From NCBI GenBank assembly GCA_018296165.2, contig JACKQL020000153.1, forward strand, positions 1-64,000: a stretch of DNA of 64,000 bases, read 5' to 3'. The stretch's first letter is position 1, and each line of letters starts with the position of its first letter. Shown piece after piece: positions 1-12,798 of this stretch. This DNA comes from Termitomyces sp. T153. Lineage: Eukaryota > Basidiomycota > Agaricomycetes > Agaricales > Lyophyllaceae. The position numbers were made by a program, and so were the translations under genes. The notes under the pieces are model-generated. The model was given only the letters and a program-made list of their open reading frames with translations. It was not told the origin of the DNA and did no database searches.

Positions 1-600
1 GGGTTTACATTGGAACTAAATTATCATCCTCAATCACCTCCTAGATTAGTGCCATCAGTGCAGACACTTTGGAATCAAATTCCCTTTTTGACATGATCTG
101 TGTGGGTGACAGGGTGGTAAGTTTCTCCTTGAAAAAAGCATTGAAAGCAGTCCAGTCAACCTCCTGGAAGTTCTTGAAGAGAGGTGGGTTAGTACATTGG
201 ATTAGTAGGTCAACAATTGTTACTATGAGCATGTGGTCAGTGACTGGAGGGCAGATTGCAAACCACCCCACTAGGGCAGAGGCAGACTGTCTATCACAGC
301 TTATGGCTGAACAGATTTGCGAGGCAAAGGAAGAGCACTGAGCAGAGTGGTTGGAGAATATAGACTCTAAGCAGATCTACACTGTAAACAAGTAAATTGT
401 AAGGAAGCCTAGTGATATGTCCTGTGACAGAGTTCCTAAGTTGGAAACCACCCACAATGAAACTGCAAGCTGGATGATGATTAACAAGCAGAAAACAGAG
501 GTCTTAGCTAAGTTGTTCTTTCCTCCCCCTCCATGTACCTCCCCTGTCCCCTCCTCCATGTACTCTAAGCCCCTTCCTGACATCCAGTTCTTCAACTAGA

Positions 601-1852
601 GGTGCATCCTGGCAGCCATTAATCAGCTCCAGTTACACAAAGCACTGAGTCCTGACAGGATACCCAATGTTGTGCTGAAACAATGCACTGATACTCTTAT
701 AGACCATTTCTATTACATTTTCTGAGTGGTCCTTGAGCTGGATGTGTACCACAACAGCTGGCTTATCTCCACCACTCTAGTGCTTCACAAGCCTGGGAAG
801 CCAAGCTACACAGTATAAAACACATATAGACTCATAGGTTTTCTCAACACAATTGGGAAGCTCCTCTCCACTATAGTTGCCACTGACCTCTCTTTCCTAG
901 CAGAAAAGCATGGAATGCTCCCACCCTACCAATTTGGCAGATGACCAGGCTCCTGGTGCTCTGGTAACATGGTGGCAGCTCTATTCCTTGATGTGTAAGG
1001 GGCCTTCTCCAACACCATTTGAGACTGTCTGATCCACAACATGCAAGAATGCAGAGTCCCAGGATGTTACATACATCTGACTCAATGCATGCTCACAGAG
1101 TGCAAGACATGCCTCAAGTTTGATGACTTTGTCTTGGCACTCTTTGACATCCTCAATAGCACTGGCTGCCCACTGTCAATGCTTTTCTATGCTTTCTACA
1201 ACATGCCCTTGATTCAAGTGGTAATGGAGAAATCAAAGTCAGAGCTGGCATCCAGTTTTGTTAATGACTCAATGTTCCTAGTGACAGCAAAAACAATCAT
1301 TGAGTGCCATGACATCCTGGTGGACATGGTCCAGTGCATGAGCAGCAGGTTTGATTGGTTCACATTGCATCACTCTCCCTTCAAGCTGTCAAAGCTTGCC
1401 CTCATAAATTTTTCATGGTCCCAACACAACACTATCCCCAATGACCTATCCCTGATGCATGCAAACCCCAATGGTATGGCCACCACTCAGAGAGTAAAAA
1501 CTGTCCCCACATACAAGTACCTGGGAGTTGTCTTCAACTCCAAACTGAGGTGGAATGCCCACTACCAGAAGGTGACTGCACAGGCCACATGGTGGTCACT
1601 TCAGGTGATGAGACTTGTTTGACCTTCCACCAGAATGCCCCCCTGCCATCTCTGCCAGCTCTACAACACTGTTGCAGTCCCAGCATTTACCTACACAGCT
1701 GAAGTTTGGTATACCAGCACACACAACTCCTCATCTCAAAAGAAGTGCCTTGGCTCAATTGCAGTAACAAAGAAGCTAGCAACCAGCCAACAAAGGGTGT
1801 TGAAGACCATCCTTGGAGCACTTAGCACCATGGCAGGCAACATCCTCAATAT
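601..1852 (+). pseudogene. LINE reverse transcriptase (broken)
   Basis: This is RNA-dependent DNA polymerase sequence of a LINE. Visible landmarks are a KALSPDRIPNVVL block near 640, an AALFLDV-like strand near 975, and a degraded QG(D)P-type turn (TGCPLSM) near 1160. The active-site block FV[N]D lies at 1257-1268, where the family normally has FVDD. A YKYLGVVF block follows near 1515. The longest open stretch is 193 codons (1041-1622). Stops and shifts interrupt it at several places, including next to the LFLDV strand and at 1621. Loss of an active-site Asp plus the stops makes it non-functional. It is separated from the RNase H part by an inverted-repeat insertion at 1853. Confidence 0.8.
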
Positions 1853-2058
1853 TCACTGCTGGGGCCAGAAAATGTTTCCAATGGAAAAACAGTCAAAAGA
1901 AACCTGTCATCTGTTTCTTGGCTAGCTTTTTACTATAGAAAAAGGCAAATTTCCTTTGTTCAAAGACTTTTTCCATTGAAAATTGCCACATAGGAAATGG
2001 CATAACAGGTTTCCTTTTGATTTTTTTCCAAGGAAACACATTTGAATGCCAGCAGTGA
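1853..2058. repeat. 206-bp inverted-repeat (MITE-like) insertion inside the LINE
   Basis: The segment starts TCACTGCTGG (1853-1862) and ends CCAGCAGTGA (2049-2058), a perfect 10-bp terminal inverted repeat. Beyond it the arms stay related for about 50 bp (for example 1873-1909 against 2002-2037 reversed, sharing a GAAACCTGT core). The LINE reading breaks off exactly at this segment and resumes after it, which supports insertion. It has no coding capacity. No clear target-site duplication was seen, so the superfamily is not assigned. Confidence 0.6.
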
Positions 2059-3380
2059 TTCACATGAATCTACTGCTAGTCAACCATTGTTTGATAAGGT
2101 TCTGCATAGGGCTGTGGTGTGCCTGTCCTCTCTCCCATGTTCACACCCCCTTTTCTGTGCCATACACTGGGCTGCTGGGCAATTTGTTGCCTAGCACCAG
2201 TCCTGCCTACACTACCTGTTCTATACTACAGGAGTCAATCCAAAGAAAATAGAACTGATGGAGCCTGTCCACAGGTGTCTCAACTACATGCCTTCCTTCA
2301 TTACCCACATAGACAGCAGCAGGGGAAAGGTGCTAAAATCAGCCTCTGAGACCTTCAACTCCACCCAAGTAGCCATATACTGCAATGGCTCCAGCTTTGA
2401 GAGCAGTGTTGGGTGCTGCAGTGGTTCTGTACATGAGAGGAGTCTAGTCCAATCACCTCTGCTTTTACCTGGGACCTGACACTGACCATATGGTCTATGA
2501 GTCTGGGATAGTGGGTACTCTGCTAGCCCTGCACTTACTAACATATTTAAACAGACAACTCTCTACACTGGTCATAATTGGCAGTGACAGCCAGGCCATG
2601 CTGAGGGCCCTGTCAAATCAGTGCTCTCACTCTGCTCACTACCTCCTAGACCTCATCCATACTGCAGCCAAATGCATACATACTAAACAGAATAAGTTAA
2701 TTCAGGCTCAGGAACATTGGAGGGCCACAAGCCAGGGCAGCTCCTGAACCAACCATACCCCTGGACACTAGGCCACAAAGGATTCATGCCCAACGGGAGG
2801 GCAGGCAAGCTTGCAAAAAATGGCTGCCCAAGGCACCAGCAGCAACACAAAATCCCTACCAATTGCCCTCTACCATGCCCTCCAGTATCAGTGTGACATG
2901 CCAGCATGCACTCAAGGACATGCAGGCAGCATAGCAAACACAATAGAAGCTCTCCCCTCAATATGAGTAGAGCCACATGATTGATCAGTCTCTCCTGTCC
3001 AACAAATCTCTGTGCCTAATAGAACTCCTCAACTGATGCCAGTCCTCCATCCTGATTCAGCTCAGGACTCATCATATTGCCCTCAACCAGTACCTATTCC
3101 ACATCAGATGCTCTGAAATGCCAGTGTGCCCCCACTGTGGCAACCTTACAGTCAAAATGGTCCACCACCTCCTCTTTGAATGTCAACAGTATTAGTTCAA
3201 GAGACATTGTTACCTGTGGCAGAGATTGCAATGCAAAGCTGAGTCCATGTCTTACCTCCTTAATAAAACCAATGTCTTATACCCCTCTTCAAATACATTG
3301 ATGCAATGAAGTGCCTCAAGCCTATTGTGGACCTTGGATCTTCCACTATGGCTGCAAGGCCCCAACACTCTGACCCTTAA
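2059..3380 (+). pseudogene. LINE RNase H domain and C-terminal Cys/His knuckle (broken)
   Basis: This continues the LINE ORF after the inserted repeat. An RNase H fold is recognisable from a first-strand block near 2375 (Y-C-N-G-S, where an Asp is expected at the Asn) and a helix with VYES/LALHLL near 2490-2540. The IGSDSQAMLRAL block near 2576 carries the conserved Asp. Near 3065-3190 a RTHHIALNQYLFHIR block precedes CPHCG and HHLLFEC, the zinc-knuckle pattern found at the end of many LINE proteins. Multiple in-frame stops and shifts remain. The readable protein fades out near 3380. Confidence 0.7.
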
Positions 3381-3741
3381 ATTCTCTGTTATTTTATCTT
3401 ACACACCCCTCATCTAATGTCAGCACTGGTCCTCCCCCCTTCCCCACCTCCACCTTACATACTTTCCTCTTAGGTTGGGCTCAACACCAAGTTGCTTGGC
3501 CCCACTGCCCACTCCTTATAAGTGGCACATTGTAGCACTCCATGTGACAAGCAATGTATCTCAGCCTCAGGGTAGTACTAGAGGAGCATGGTCTAAAACA
3601 GTCTCAGATAGGCTGACCCATCTTATCTGTGTATGTGAGTGGAGTATTCCATGGCTCTTGTAGCACTTCATACCAACCTCCATAGTACCATGCAACATGG
3701 CATGCTGAGCTGTGCATGTAATAAATCTTGATTTTTCAGAA

Positions 3742-3757
3742 ATATATATATATATAT
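3742..3757. repeat. (AT)8 microsatellite
   Basis: An uninterrupted run of AT dinucleotides lies immediately upstream of a SINE-like fragment. Confidence 0.9.
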
Positions 3758-4121
3758 TGCAGGAGTTGTGGTCATCACAGGTTGTCACACCTAAAAGGTC
3801 AAGCATTCAACTCTCTGAGTTGGCAAAATTCTGGGGAGGCCAGAATTGTTGCATTGGAGTCTCTCTGAACAATTGGCTTAATGACAATGTGTCAGGGGGC
3901 TCACTATTGACATGAGCAGGTGCCAAGAGCCTTGAGTAAAGACTGAGAGTTCCTGTATTTCTCAGTTGGGCAGCTGTTGGGCAGCTAGAAGGGGCTGACA
4001 GTACTTTCACAGGCATCTCAAGGGCTTGATGCTAAAGAGAGGGCACTGTCATGACTCACAGCATCATAACACTGGATAATGCTTAAATAGTACCTGCAAC
4101 TTGTCAAGCCAGGATTGACAT

Positions 4122-4190
4122 TGTGGCCTTTTGGTCCAGTTGGTTGATCACTTCTATTATAGGAGTTGTGGTTATCAGTTTCACCATCTG
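4122..4190 (+). repeat. tRNA-related SINE head (candidate)
   Basis: An A-box-like motif TGGTCCAGTTGG and, about 40 bp downstream, a B-box-like GGTTATCAGTTTCACC are spaced as in a Pol III promoter. The intervening TCACTTCTATTATAGGAGT resembles an anticodon arm. The folded acceptor stem is not convincing, so this is read as a SINE head and not a tRNA gene. A related half (GGAGTTGTGGTCATCA) recurs at 3765-3800. Confidence 0.4.
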
Positions 4191-6935
4191 AAAATGAAAC
4201 TTTTATTTTTCTAGTAGAGCTTCTGAGTCAGGCAAATGAGACTCTGCACCCTTGTTATGAGCACAAGTGTTTGTTTCCTTGCTGGAGAAGCTCTCAAGTT
4301 TTTAACCTTTAGTGTAATAACCTTTGTGAATGGGCCAAGAGCCTGGTGGAGCAAAACTAATGATATAGTCTCTGAAATGGACCCCAAGAAAAGAGACCCA
4401 AAAGTGGGTATTAAAAGTGTAAATGAATCCCTAATGGTGGGCTCCACATGATGCTAAATAGTACAATTTGGTTTTGTTTGACTTAGTGATTCAAACAAAC
4501 TGTGCCAAATCAACAAGTTTGAGGGCTCAACACACACTTAGAATCACACTTTTATAATGCAATAGTAGATTTGATTTAAATTGATTTAAATATAAGTTCA
4601 AAGCAATGGTTCAAACAAATAATTAGGTTCAATTATCAAATAAAACCCAAGAATGAAGCTTAATTCACATTGTAGGCCTAAGCAATCCACTTCCTGGGGA
4701 TTCCAAGCCACATGCCAAACATTGCTTGTAGCTCTCAAAATCCTCCCTCCCCCTCCCTTTTATACCACCTTTCTTGCACACAGACCACAGTGTCTCATGT
4801 GTGCTCTTGTTGTCATGCTGATCCCTCACTGCCCAATGCTGATGATTTTCATGACTCCATGTGCTTGACAAAGGTTCAGTCCCCATTGTCCTCACCCATT
4901 TTCTGTCCCTTTCCTCCCAAAATCCTTCTCTAACCTCCCCATCCTCTCTAGGTCCAATTTGGGGAAACCCAAGCCACTACATACTCTCCTTGTGTTTGAG
5001 GCCTGGAGTAACAGTGTGCAAACAACTGGCTACACCAGGAGTAAAACACAACTCTCTGTGTTCCACCAAATGTAACAGTTCTGCCTAAAATAGAACACGC
5101 CAGAATTGCACATGACAAACCAGTTGGACTACCTGTTCCATTAGTACAAACCACATTACAACTCTGTGACCTGTTGCTCTCAGAGGTGATGAAGCTCTAG
5201 GCAACTGCCAGTCATTCAAACTCCATAGCAGAGAAACCTGAGCCGCTACACACTGCCACCTGTTAGGCGAGCCTTGGCTGTCAGTAATGATTGATTTTGA
5301 TCATTGACATGTCACAGTCTCATTGTCTTCACTCTTTCTAGTTCTTGCTGTCGTCCCTTGGGAGTTTGGTGCTCGAAATACAGTCAGTACTTCCTTTAGC
5401 CTACAGTTTTTGGCATTTTCATGCTTGCGTTTTTCAGCATGGTTCAGGTATATTAGGGTAAGCACCTTTCTTCTGTATTTTTGGCTTTTCTTCCTTGTAG
5501 AAGGTAACAGCCATCATGACAGTAGGTAGATTAGTGGGTTGATGTTGCTGGCACATGCAAATAATTGGGGCCCGTAGGGTAGTGCAGTAATCAGCTTCAA
5601 AGATAAGATTTGGAAGACATCAAGGACATAGTGAGCAAACACCTGACACACTGTTGAAGCCAGTCAAGAAGCATCAATTGCTCCCAAGTACCAAATAGGT
5701 GAGGAGTATCTGGGGCATGGAGCAGATAATGATGACTTGTTGTTGGAGGCCACTGGCAGCATGCTCTGAACATTCAAAATTGTAACATCAAGAAACTTAA
5801 GTCCTAGCCCGACTCTCATCAAGCGCTCAAGAACCACAGTAGCCACTTGTGTTGGTCATAGTGTCTGCACAGCAAAGTTTGCACACAAGTCATCATGTCA
5901 TCCAAAGGAACAAGAAAGAATACTGGTATATAAGTAGCACACTAACTTGCTTGTGAACTGTGGTCACTTGTGATGTTGAGAGTGTTTGCACAGCAAACAT
6001 GGGGTATGCAATGCAAGCATACTGGAAGTACATGCATCGCTCCACATGCCAAGGGATTATTGGTTGTGAAGTCAGTAGAATTTTTACTAATATAGGCTAT
6101 TTTGGTCACCACCTGAAAAAGTAATTTACTCAAAATTTACTCGTTGATTATAATGATCCCTTGTTACTTGGAGGTGTGGCAATTGGCATGTGAAGAATGA
6201 GGTCTATCTGATTAAAGTTCCAACTGACTCCTTTTCCTGATTGACGCCCATTGATAAAGGAGGCTGAAACTGCCTGCAAGAAAATAGCAATTCTCACAAG
6301 TCAGGCAAATTTCTCTAGCCTGCAAGCACTAAAGATCAATCGGACATACTGATTTAATACATATAATAAAAAGTGGGCAATGTTGACCCCTGTCCTAATC
6401 TTTGGTGTGGACATCCACAGCAGTGATGTTCACACCTTGCTTCTTGTTATGATGTTGATTATCTAATCTATATCTAATCTATAATATATGGGACAACAGA
6501 TGTGGGAATGTGGCTGCACCTATGCAACGACTTTTCTGCTTAGTAAGGCTGACCAAGAACCTTCCTTTTTGGGTAACTTAGCTGTTTTTCACACTTGGAA
6601 CAGGTTTTTTCTCAAAATAAATTACAGTAAACAGCTTTAATACATATATACAATCTTTTGACTATGCATAAATCATGCCAGATAGTCTGCAGGTGTCAAA
6701 AAGGTCAAATGTGATTTAGTGGACACTGTTTTTCATGCCTCGCACATTTTTTGACACAATATGACCAAACAATGGACATTTCCAAGGTTGTGGAAAGGAG
6801 GCCACACAACAAAGTATGTTTCATCACATCTATTGATTGATTGATGTTGACTAACAAGCTTATTAGTAACTCCTTAACCACATTGAGCTATTGATACATC
6901 AAATATCTCATCATGCAAGTCAATTTTAATGGTTT

Positions 6936-8803
6936 TTGACTGTTAAATTGCTTAACAATGAATGTTTCAGGCAACCACCTACTACTCCTGAAAGCCAAAG
7001 GCAACAAGCTAGGATTCAGAGGAGACTTGAACAGTTACAAATGACAGATCTGGATGATCATTGTGGAATTAGAAACAATAGATCTTTGGAACAGATCAAT
7101 ACTGTGGTTGTCCCACCACTTCAATTGGGGCCTGGGGGTATGGGAACTGGGGGTATTAATCAATCTATGGGAACTGGGGGTATGGGAACTGGGGGTTTGA
7201 GACTTGATCATCAATCTATAGCCACCACTTCTGGCTCTTCAGGAAGACCTATTAGGCAGCCAGCAGCTGCTGATGATCCATTTTCTATAGTGATTCCTGA
7301 AACTGTTTTGCCTGAAGGGTGGGATGCTTCTTTACAGAATCCTATTCCTAGAATGGTGCCACCTCCACCTGCTCCTATACAGAGAAGAGGCAATAGACTC
7401 AATCAGTCTGCTGTTGCTTAAGCTGCTATGGTCATTCCAGAAACAGTTTTGCCAGAAGGTTGGGATGCTCCTTTGCAGAATCCCTTACCTAGATTGGTGC
7501 CTTTTCTACCTGCTCCTGCACTGAGGAGAGTGAGACCAGATGCTCATAGAGAAGTAATGGCAGACCACCAAATTCAACAACAGCATGCACTAGCAGCATT
7601 GCAGGAGCAGCAAAGGCTGAGACATATTGCTATGGTTGAAGAGCAGGAGAGGCAACCACAAGCTTTGGCCATCTTGCATCAGGCAAGGCTGAGGGAGGAG
7701 GAAAGATTGAGGCAACAGGAACAAGAAGTCAGTCAAACACTTCTTTGAAATGCTACTTCAACTAACAAAGTTCATAGCATATTGATCTAGATCCTGAACA
7801 TAGGCCTTTGAATGCAGCTATGGCTCAAAGGATCTTTCAAGGCTGGCAACAGCAACATGAAGCTGATCTGGAAGAGGATTTCAATGATTTAGGTCCTCAG
7901 AATGATATACCTTCTGAGGATAACTTGGAATATGTTGATCCTGCTGGACATCAACCAGCAGAGCAAATGGATCCTCCCCTTGATGTGCTATTGGGTCCTC
8001 AAGATGACATCCATTCTGATGATGACTTGGAATTTGTTGATCCTGTTCAACAGAGACATGCAGAAGACTGGGACCCTGCCCCACCCAATCATCTAGCAGG
8101 ACTACAAAATCCTGCTGAGCAGCCTCCTCTTGAGCTTCCTATTCCACCACAGCTTGGCCCTATTCAGCCTATTCCAAGAGGAAGGCAACCTTACTTGATT
8201 GAATACCCTCCACACTATCTTGGTCCTATGACTGTCATATGTCCACACTGCCAGGCTCTACATTTTGATGCTGAAAAGCTCACCAAGTCTACTATTTATA
8301 ATCCAAAGTTTGGCATGTGCTGCTTACAAGGCCAAGTGAATTTGCCTAGGCTTCAAGATGCTCCAGCAGATCTACTGAACCTGCTCCATGGGCATCATCC
8401 TCTCTCTGACACCTTTAAAACATCTATCCATCAATACAATGCAGCCTTTGCATTCACATCTCTGGGAGTCAAAATTGATCATGCCATTACCAATGCTCCT
8501 GGACCATACAGCTTTAGGATCAATGGAGAACTACATCATTTGACAGGTGCCTTGCTTCCTATTGAAGGAAATCTGCCTGTATATGCACAGCTCTACTTTT
8601 ACAATCACAATCAGCAATTGGCTTTTCGTCAACAGAACAATCCCAGGCTTGATCCTCAGATAATGGCCTCTTTGCAGGATATGCTTGCTAGAGTCAATCC
8701 CTTCATTGGCTTATATAAGCAGGCCAGGCAGATCATAGGAGAAGTTCTAGAAAGCCAACAACAAAGGCTTTCTGTCAAGCTTACAGCTGATTTTGGAAAT
8801 CCT
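6936..8803 (+). pseudogene. Helitron RepHel protein, N-terminal region (broken)
   Basis: This is the low-complexity start of the Helitron protein: Gln-rich segments, a MGTGG repeat near 7140-7190, and a ~29-residue block (VIPETVLPEGWDA...) present twice, at 7290 and 7428. Acidic repeats then lead to a zinc-finger segment (CPHCQALHFD, 8240-8280; CC at 8320). That segment typically precedes the Helitron_like_N domain. An in-frame TAA (7419-7421) and a break at 7748-7808 interrupt it. The 5' exon structure is unclear; TTTCAG at 6967-6972 may be a splice acceptor. The true start codon cannot be fixed. Confidence 0.7.
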
Positions 8804-10963
8804 TGACGCTATAATGACTCTCATGAACAGGAGGGAGTTGCAGTAATTCCAGGAGATGGCTCAGAAGAGCAATCAAATGATTGTGATATAGTCTTGCACT
8901 TGCATAGAGGTCAATTGAAGCAGATCAGTCACTTGCACCCATATTACACTCCATTGCATTATACCATCATCTTTCCCACTGGACAGCCTGGATTTCACAT
9001 CAACATTCACTCTCATTTTGGACCACAGAATCAACAAAGATCAGCAAAGGTCACCCAAACAGCATATTATGCATATAGGCTGCAGCAAAGGACTTTGGAA
9101 TTCAATGCACCATTACTCTGGAGTGGGAGGTTATTTCAACAATATGTTGTGGATGCATGGGCTTCCACTGAACAAAACAAGTTGAATTGGATTTGACACA
9201 ATCAAAAAAAGATCAGGGCTGAAGTCTATCAGGGAGTAGTGGATGCTGCTGCTGGAGATAAACAAGTCACCCCACAAAGCCAACATGTTATCCTCCCATC
9301 CTCCCATACTGGAAGTGATTGACAGATGCAGCAATTATTCCAGGACTCTATGGCTATCTGCAGGAATTTTGAAAAACCTGACCTCTTCTTGACTATGACT
9401 GCCAATCCAAAGTGGTCAGAAATTGAAGAAGCTCTCTTGAAGGAACCTGCAGTCAATGGGAAGAAGCAAACAGCTGCTGATCGACCTAATATTGTTGCTA
9501 GAGTATTTGAACTCAAGAAAAATGCTGTGGTGAAGGAGATCAAGGAAGGTCTCTTTGGCAGCTGTGTAGCTTATGTTCATACCATTGAAGAGAGGACTTC
9601 CACATATGCACATCTTGATCTTTTTCCATTGCCATCACAGGATCAAGGATGCACCTGATGTGGATTCCATTGTCTCTGCCCAAATTCCAGATCCAGTCAC
9701 TCAGCCTCAATTGTATCAGGTATTGGCTTTGTTGGAATCCTAGATTCAGTTACTTATCTTTGTTGTCAGGTTGTTACTGCCAACATGGTCCATGGTCCAT
9801 GTGGAGCTGCCAAACCCAATGCTAAGTGCATGGTAGATGGCAAATGTTCCAAGAAATACCCAAAAGAATTCCGAGAGGCTACTCAGTATGGAGATAATGG
9901 CTATCCTCAATATGCCAGACCTGACAATGGCCACTTCTTTGAAAAGAATGGTCATTGTTATGACAATCGAGATGTTGTTCCATACAACCCTTATCTCTCA
10001 GCCAAGTACAAATGTCACATCAATGTGGAGGTCTGTGCTTCAGTGGAAGCCATCAAGTACATTCACAAGTACATCTACAAAGGCCATGATAGGACAACTT
10101 TGGAGATTGCTGGAGAGCAGATGGACCAGAGGGATGAAATCAAGGAACACTTGGATGCCAGATACATCTCTGCACCTGAGGCTTGCTGGCACATCTTTGA
10201 ATTCAATATGCATGGAGAACATCCCCCTGTATATTGATTACCTGTGCATTTGGAGGGCCAACATGAAGTCTACTTTCAGGATAATGAACCTTTGGAGATG
10301 GTAGCTGCCAGGCCTAATGCAAACAAGACTGCGCTCACTGTTTGGTTTGAAGCCAATGCCAGATTCTCTAATAACAACACCACTTATCAGAGCTTTCCAA
10401 CCAAGTTTGTCTATGAAGCTTCCAAAAGGACCTGGAAGGAGAGGCAGAGAGGAACAGCTATTGGGAGGATGTACTTTGCTTCACCTCAACAGGGAGAAAG
10501 GTTCTACCTTAGGATGCTCCTGACAGTTGTGACCAATGCAACATCATGGGCTGATCTCAGGACAGTCAATGGTTACACCTATCCTACTTACAAGGAGGCA
10601 TGCAAGGCCCTTGGTCTTCTAGAAGATGATGCAGAATGGAGGCAGTGTCTTGCTGAAGCTGCTCCAATCCAATCAGGATCAGCTCTCAGACAGCTCTTTT
10701 GCACTATCCTATTCCACTGTGCTCCTACCACTCCAGAGGCTCTATGGGATGAATTCAAGCACTCCATTTGTGATGATCTTCAACACAGATTGGAGAATAT
10801 CAGGCAGTACAGGGACAGAGTCTTTACTGATGAAGATGTCTATGACTATGGCCTTTATCTAATCAATGACAATCTGAAGAATTTTGGCAAGACTCTTCAA
10901 GACTTTCCAAACATGCCAGAACCCCAACAAGTTTGGAATGTGATTCCAGGCAAGTTGGACATT
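8804..10963 (+). pseudogene. Helitron Rep (HUH) endonuclease region (broken)
   Basis: This is the rolling-circle initiator part of RepHel. The helitron-like N domain begins near 8880. The motif FLTMTANPKW lies near 9380. The two-His HUH motif (P-H-M-H-I) lies at 9603-9611, and the tyrosine motif KYIHKYIYK at about 10055-10081 keeps both candidate nucleophilic Tyr. A 50-bp GT-AG intron (9720-9769) restores the frame between LYQ and VVTANMVHGPCG. A second short intron is proposed at 10964-11003. Four in-frame TGA codons (8804, 9194, 9320, 10235) sit where family alignments have Arg, fitting CGA to TGA. A frameshift lies near 9590. Catalytic residues survive, but the frame does not. Confidence 0.85.
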
Positions 10964-11003
10964 GTATAAAGAGTTGACATTGATACTGATTAAATGATTT
11001 CAG

Positions 11004-12478
11004 GAAATAGGCTATTGCAAGAAGAAACAGATTATGATGTTGAGGAGTTGAAGAGAAGGGTAGATGAAAACAAGACCAGGTTTAATGGTGAACAACTGGG
11101 GGCCTTCAATGAAGTTATGGACTCTGTGGACAACAACTTGGGCAAGATGATATTCATTCACAGTGCAGGTGGATGTGGCAAAACATTTGTCTGCAACACT
11201 TTGGCTTCTGCTATTTGGTCCAATGGAGATGTGGCATTATGTGTAGCATCATCTGGGATTGCTGCCTTATTGCTGGAGTGTGGTAGAACTGCACATTCAA
11301 GGTTCAAAATCCCCATTCCTGCTCTGGATACATCCATTGCCAATATCAAAAGAGGAACTCAGTTGTCTCAACTCTTACTCCAGACCAAAGTTGTCATCTG
11401 GGATGAAGTCCCAATGCAACACAAAAATGCCATTGATCCTGTGGATCAAGGGTTCAGAGACATCCTGGAGAAGGATGTTCCTTTCGGTGGAGTGACTGTG
11501 GTGTTTGGAGGAGATTTTAGGCAAACTCTCCCAGTTATCCAACGAGGACTCAGACAGCAGATGATTGCTGCTTCACTCAAAAGGGGAAGACTTTGGGATC
11601 AAATTCAAGTCCACTACTTGGTTCAAAACATGAGATTAGATCAGACTCCTGATAACATTGCTCATGCAGCTAGGTTATTGGAGGTTGGTGCTGGAAAAAA
11701 CCTTGGGCCTGGAGAAACAGTACAACTTCCAGAAACCATGATCTGTGATGACAATTCTGTCACTGGATTGATCTCTTCCACTTATCCTCATATTGATCAC
11801 TATCAAGATGATCAGTATTACCTGGACCAAACCATTCTTTCTGGAAAGAACTCTGATATAGAGGATATCAACTCAGAGGTTCTGCAGAAATATCTAGGAG
11901 AAGAGAAGGTTATGCAGAGTGCAGACTCTGTCATGTCTAATGATGGAAATGTGAATGACCTGACATTGTATCCAATGGAATACCTCAACTCTTTGAAAGC
12001 CAGTAATTTGCCTTTAGCTAAATTGGCTCTGAAGATTGGTGTTCCTGTCATGCTGCTCAGGAATCTGGATACAACTAAAGGACTTTGCAATGGGACAGGA
12101 ATGATTGTCACCCACATCAGCACTAGAGTTCTCAGATGTCAGATCATCAGTGGGGATGCCAAGTTTGCAGGATCAATTGTTTTGATTCCAAGAATCAACA
12201 TGGATGTTTCTGAAGAGAATTTGCCAATTCCATTGCACAGGAGACAATTCCCAGTTCAATTGGCCTTTGCTATGACAATCAACAAGTCTCAGGGTCAATC
12301 AGTCAAGCATGTTGGATTGGACCTTTGATCAGGAGTTTTTTCACATGGCCAATTTTATGTTGCACTCTCTCGGTGCACATCAGGAGATCATATCAAAGTG
12401 ATTTTGGACCCAGAACACTCATCAAGAAAGACTGCAAATATTGTCTATCAAGAATTCCTGAATGGTTTACAAATGTAA
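11004..12478 (+). pseudogene. Helitron PIF1-like helicase domain (one premature stop)
   Basis: This is an SF1B helicase that would unwind the displaced transposon strand. It is open for 440 codons after the proposed acceptor at 11003. Walker A is GGCGKT (about 11168), Walker B with motif II is VIWDEVPMQH (about 11395), and motif III is GGDFRQ (about 11510). The late motif block (FAMTINKSQGQS) lies near 12270. A TGA at 12326-12328 follows GLDL, where Arg is expected. The same frame continues with [13 protein letters not shown] and ends at TAA 12476-12478, so one CGA to TGA change is the only lesion in this domain. Confidence 0.88.
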
Positions 12479-12798
12479 GTGTGAGTTTTGTTGGATTCAG
12501 GCAACAAATTGCTAACTTCTATGAACTTCAGGCAACAAATTGCTAACTTCTATGAACTTCAGCACTTAATGTCTATAGTTGGACCATGTAGTATAGATAT
12601 TCTCAATGGTTTACAAATGTAAGTGTGACCATTTAAAGAATTACTTGGTAAGTACTAACTTTGATAATTTTCAGCATCTCTAATATATACCAGTGGACAT
12701 TGTAGTATCTTGTTAATAATGTAATATAGATACAGGATTAGTTTATATATAGAATCTCAGTGTATTGAATTGTAAGAGAAAAGCAATACTTAGCCAAC

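Larger units (their letters stand above)
1..3380 (+). mobile_element. Decayed non-LTR retrotransposon (LINE), 5'-truncated by the window edge
   Basis: The plus strand reads, in order, a linker region, a reverse transcriptase, an RNase H domain and a C-terminal Cys/His knuckle. That is the order of fungal LINE ORF2 proteins. The frame is broken by many stops and small shifts and no long ORF survives, so this is a dead copy. The 5' part (endonuclease and any ORF1) lies outside the window. No poly-A tail or target-site duplication was found at the 3' side; the end is placed at the last recognisable codons near 3380. CpG is almost absent, as in the other repeats here. Element identity is secure; the clade is not assigned. 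Confidence 0.8.
3381..6477. other. Gene-free repeat debris
   Basis: There are three kilobases with no ORF that resembles a protein. The stretch is CpG-poor and AT-rich in patches. It contains a short AT microsatellite and a tRNA-like SINE head, annotated separately, and a partial second copy of that head near 3765-3800. Around 5840-6000 a phrase (TTTGCACAGCAAA and variants) occurs twice. No LTR boundaries, inverted repeats or reading frames could be defended. Confidence 0.5.
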
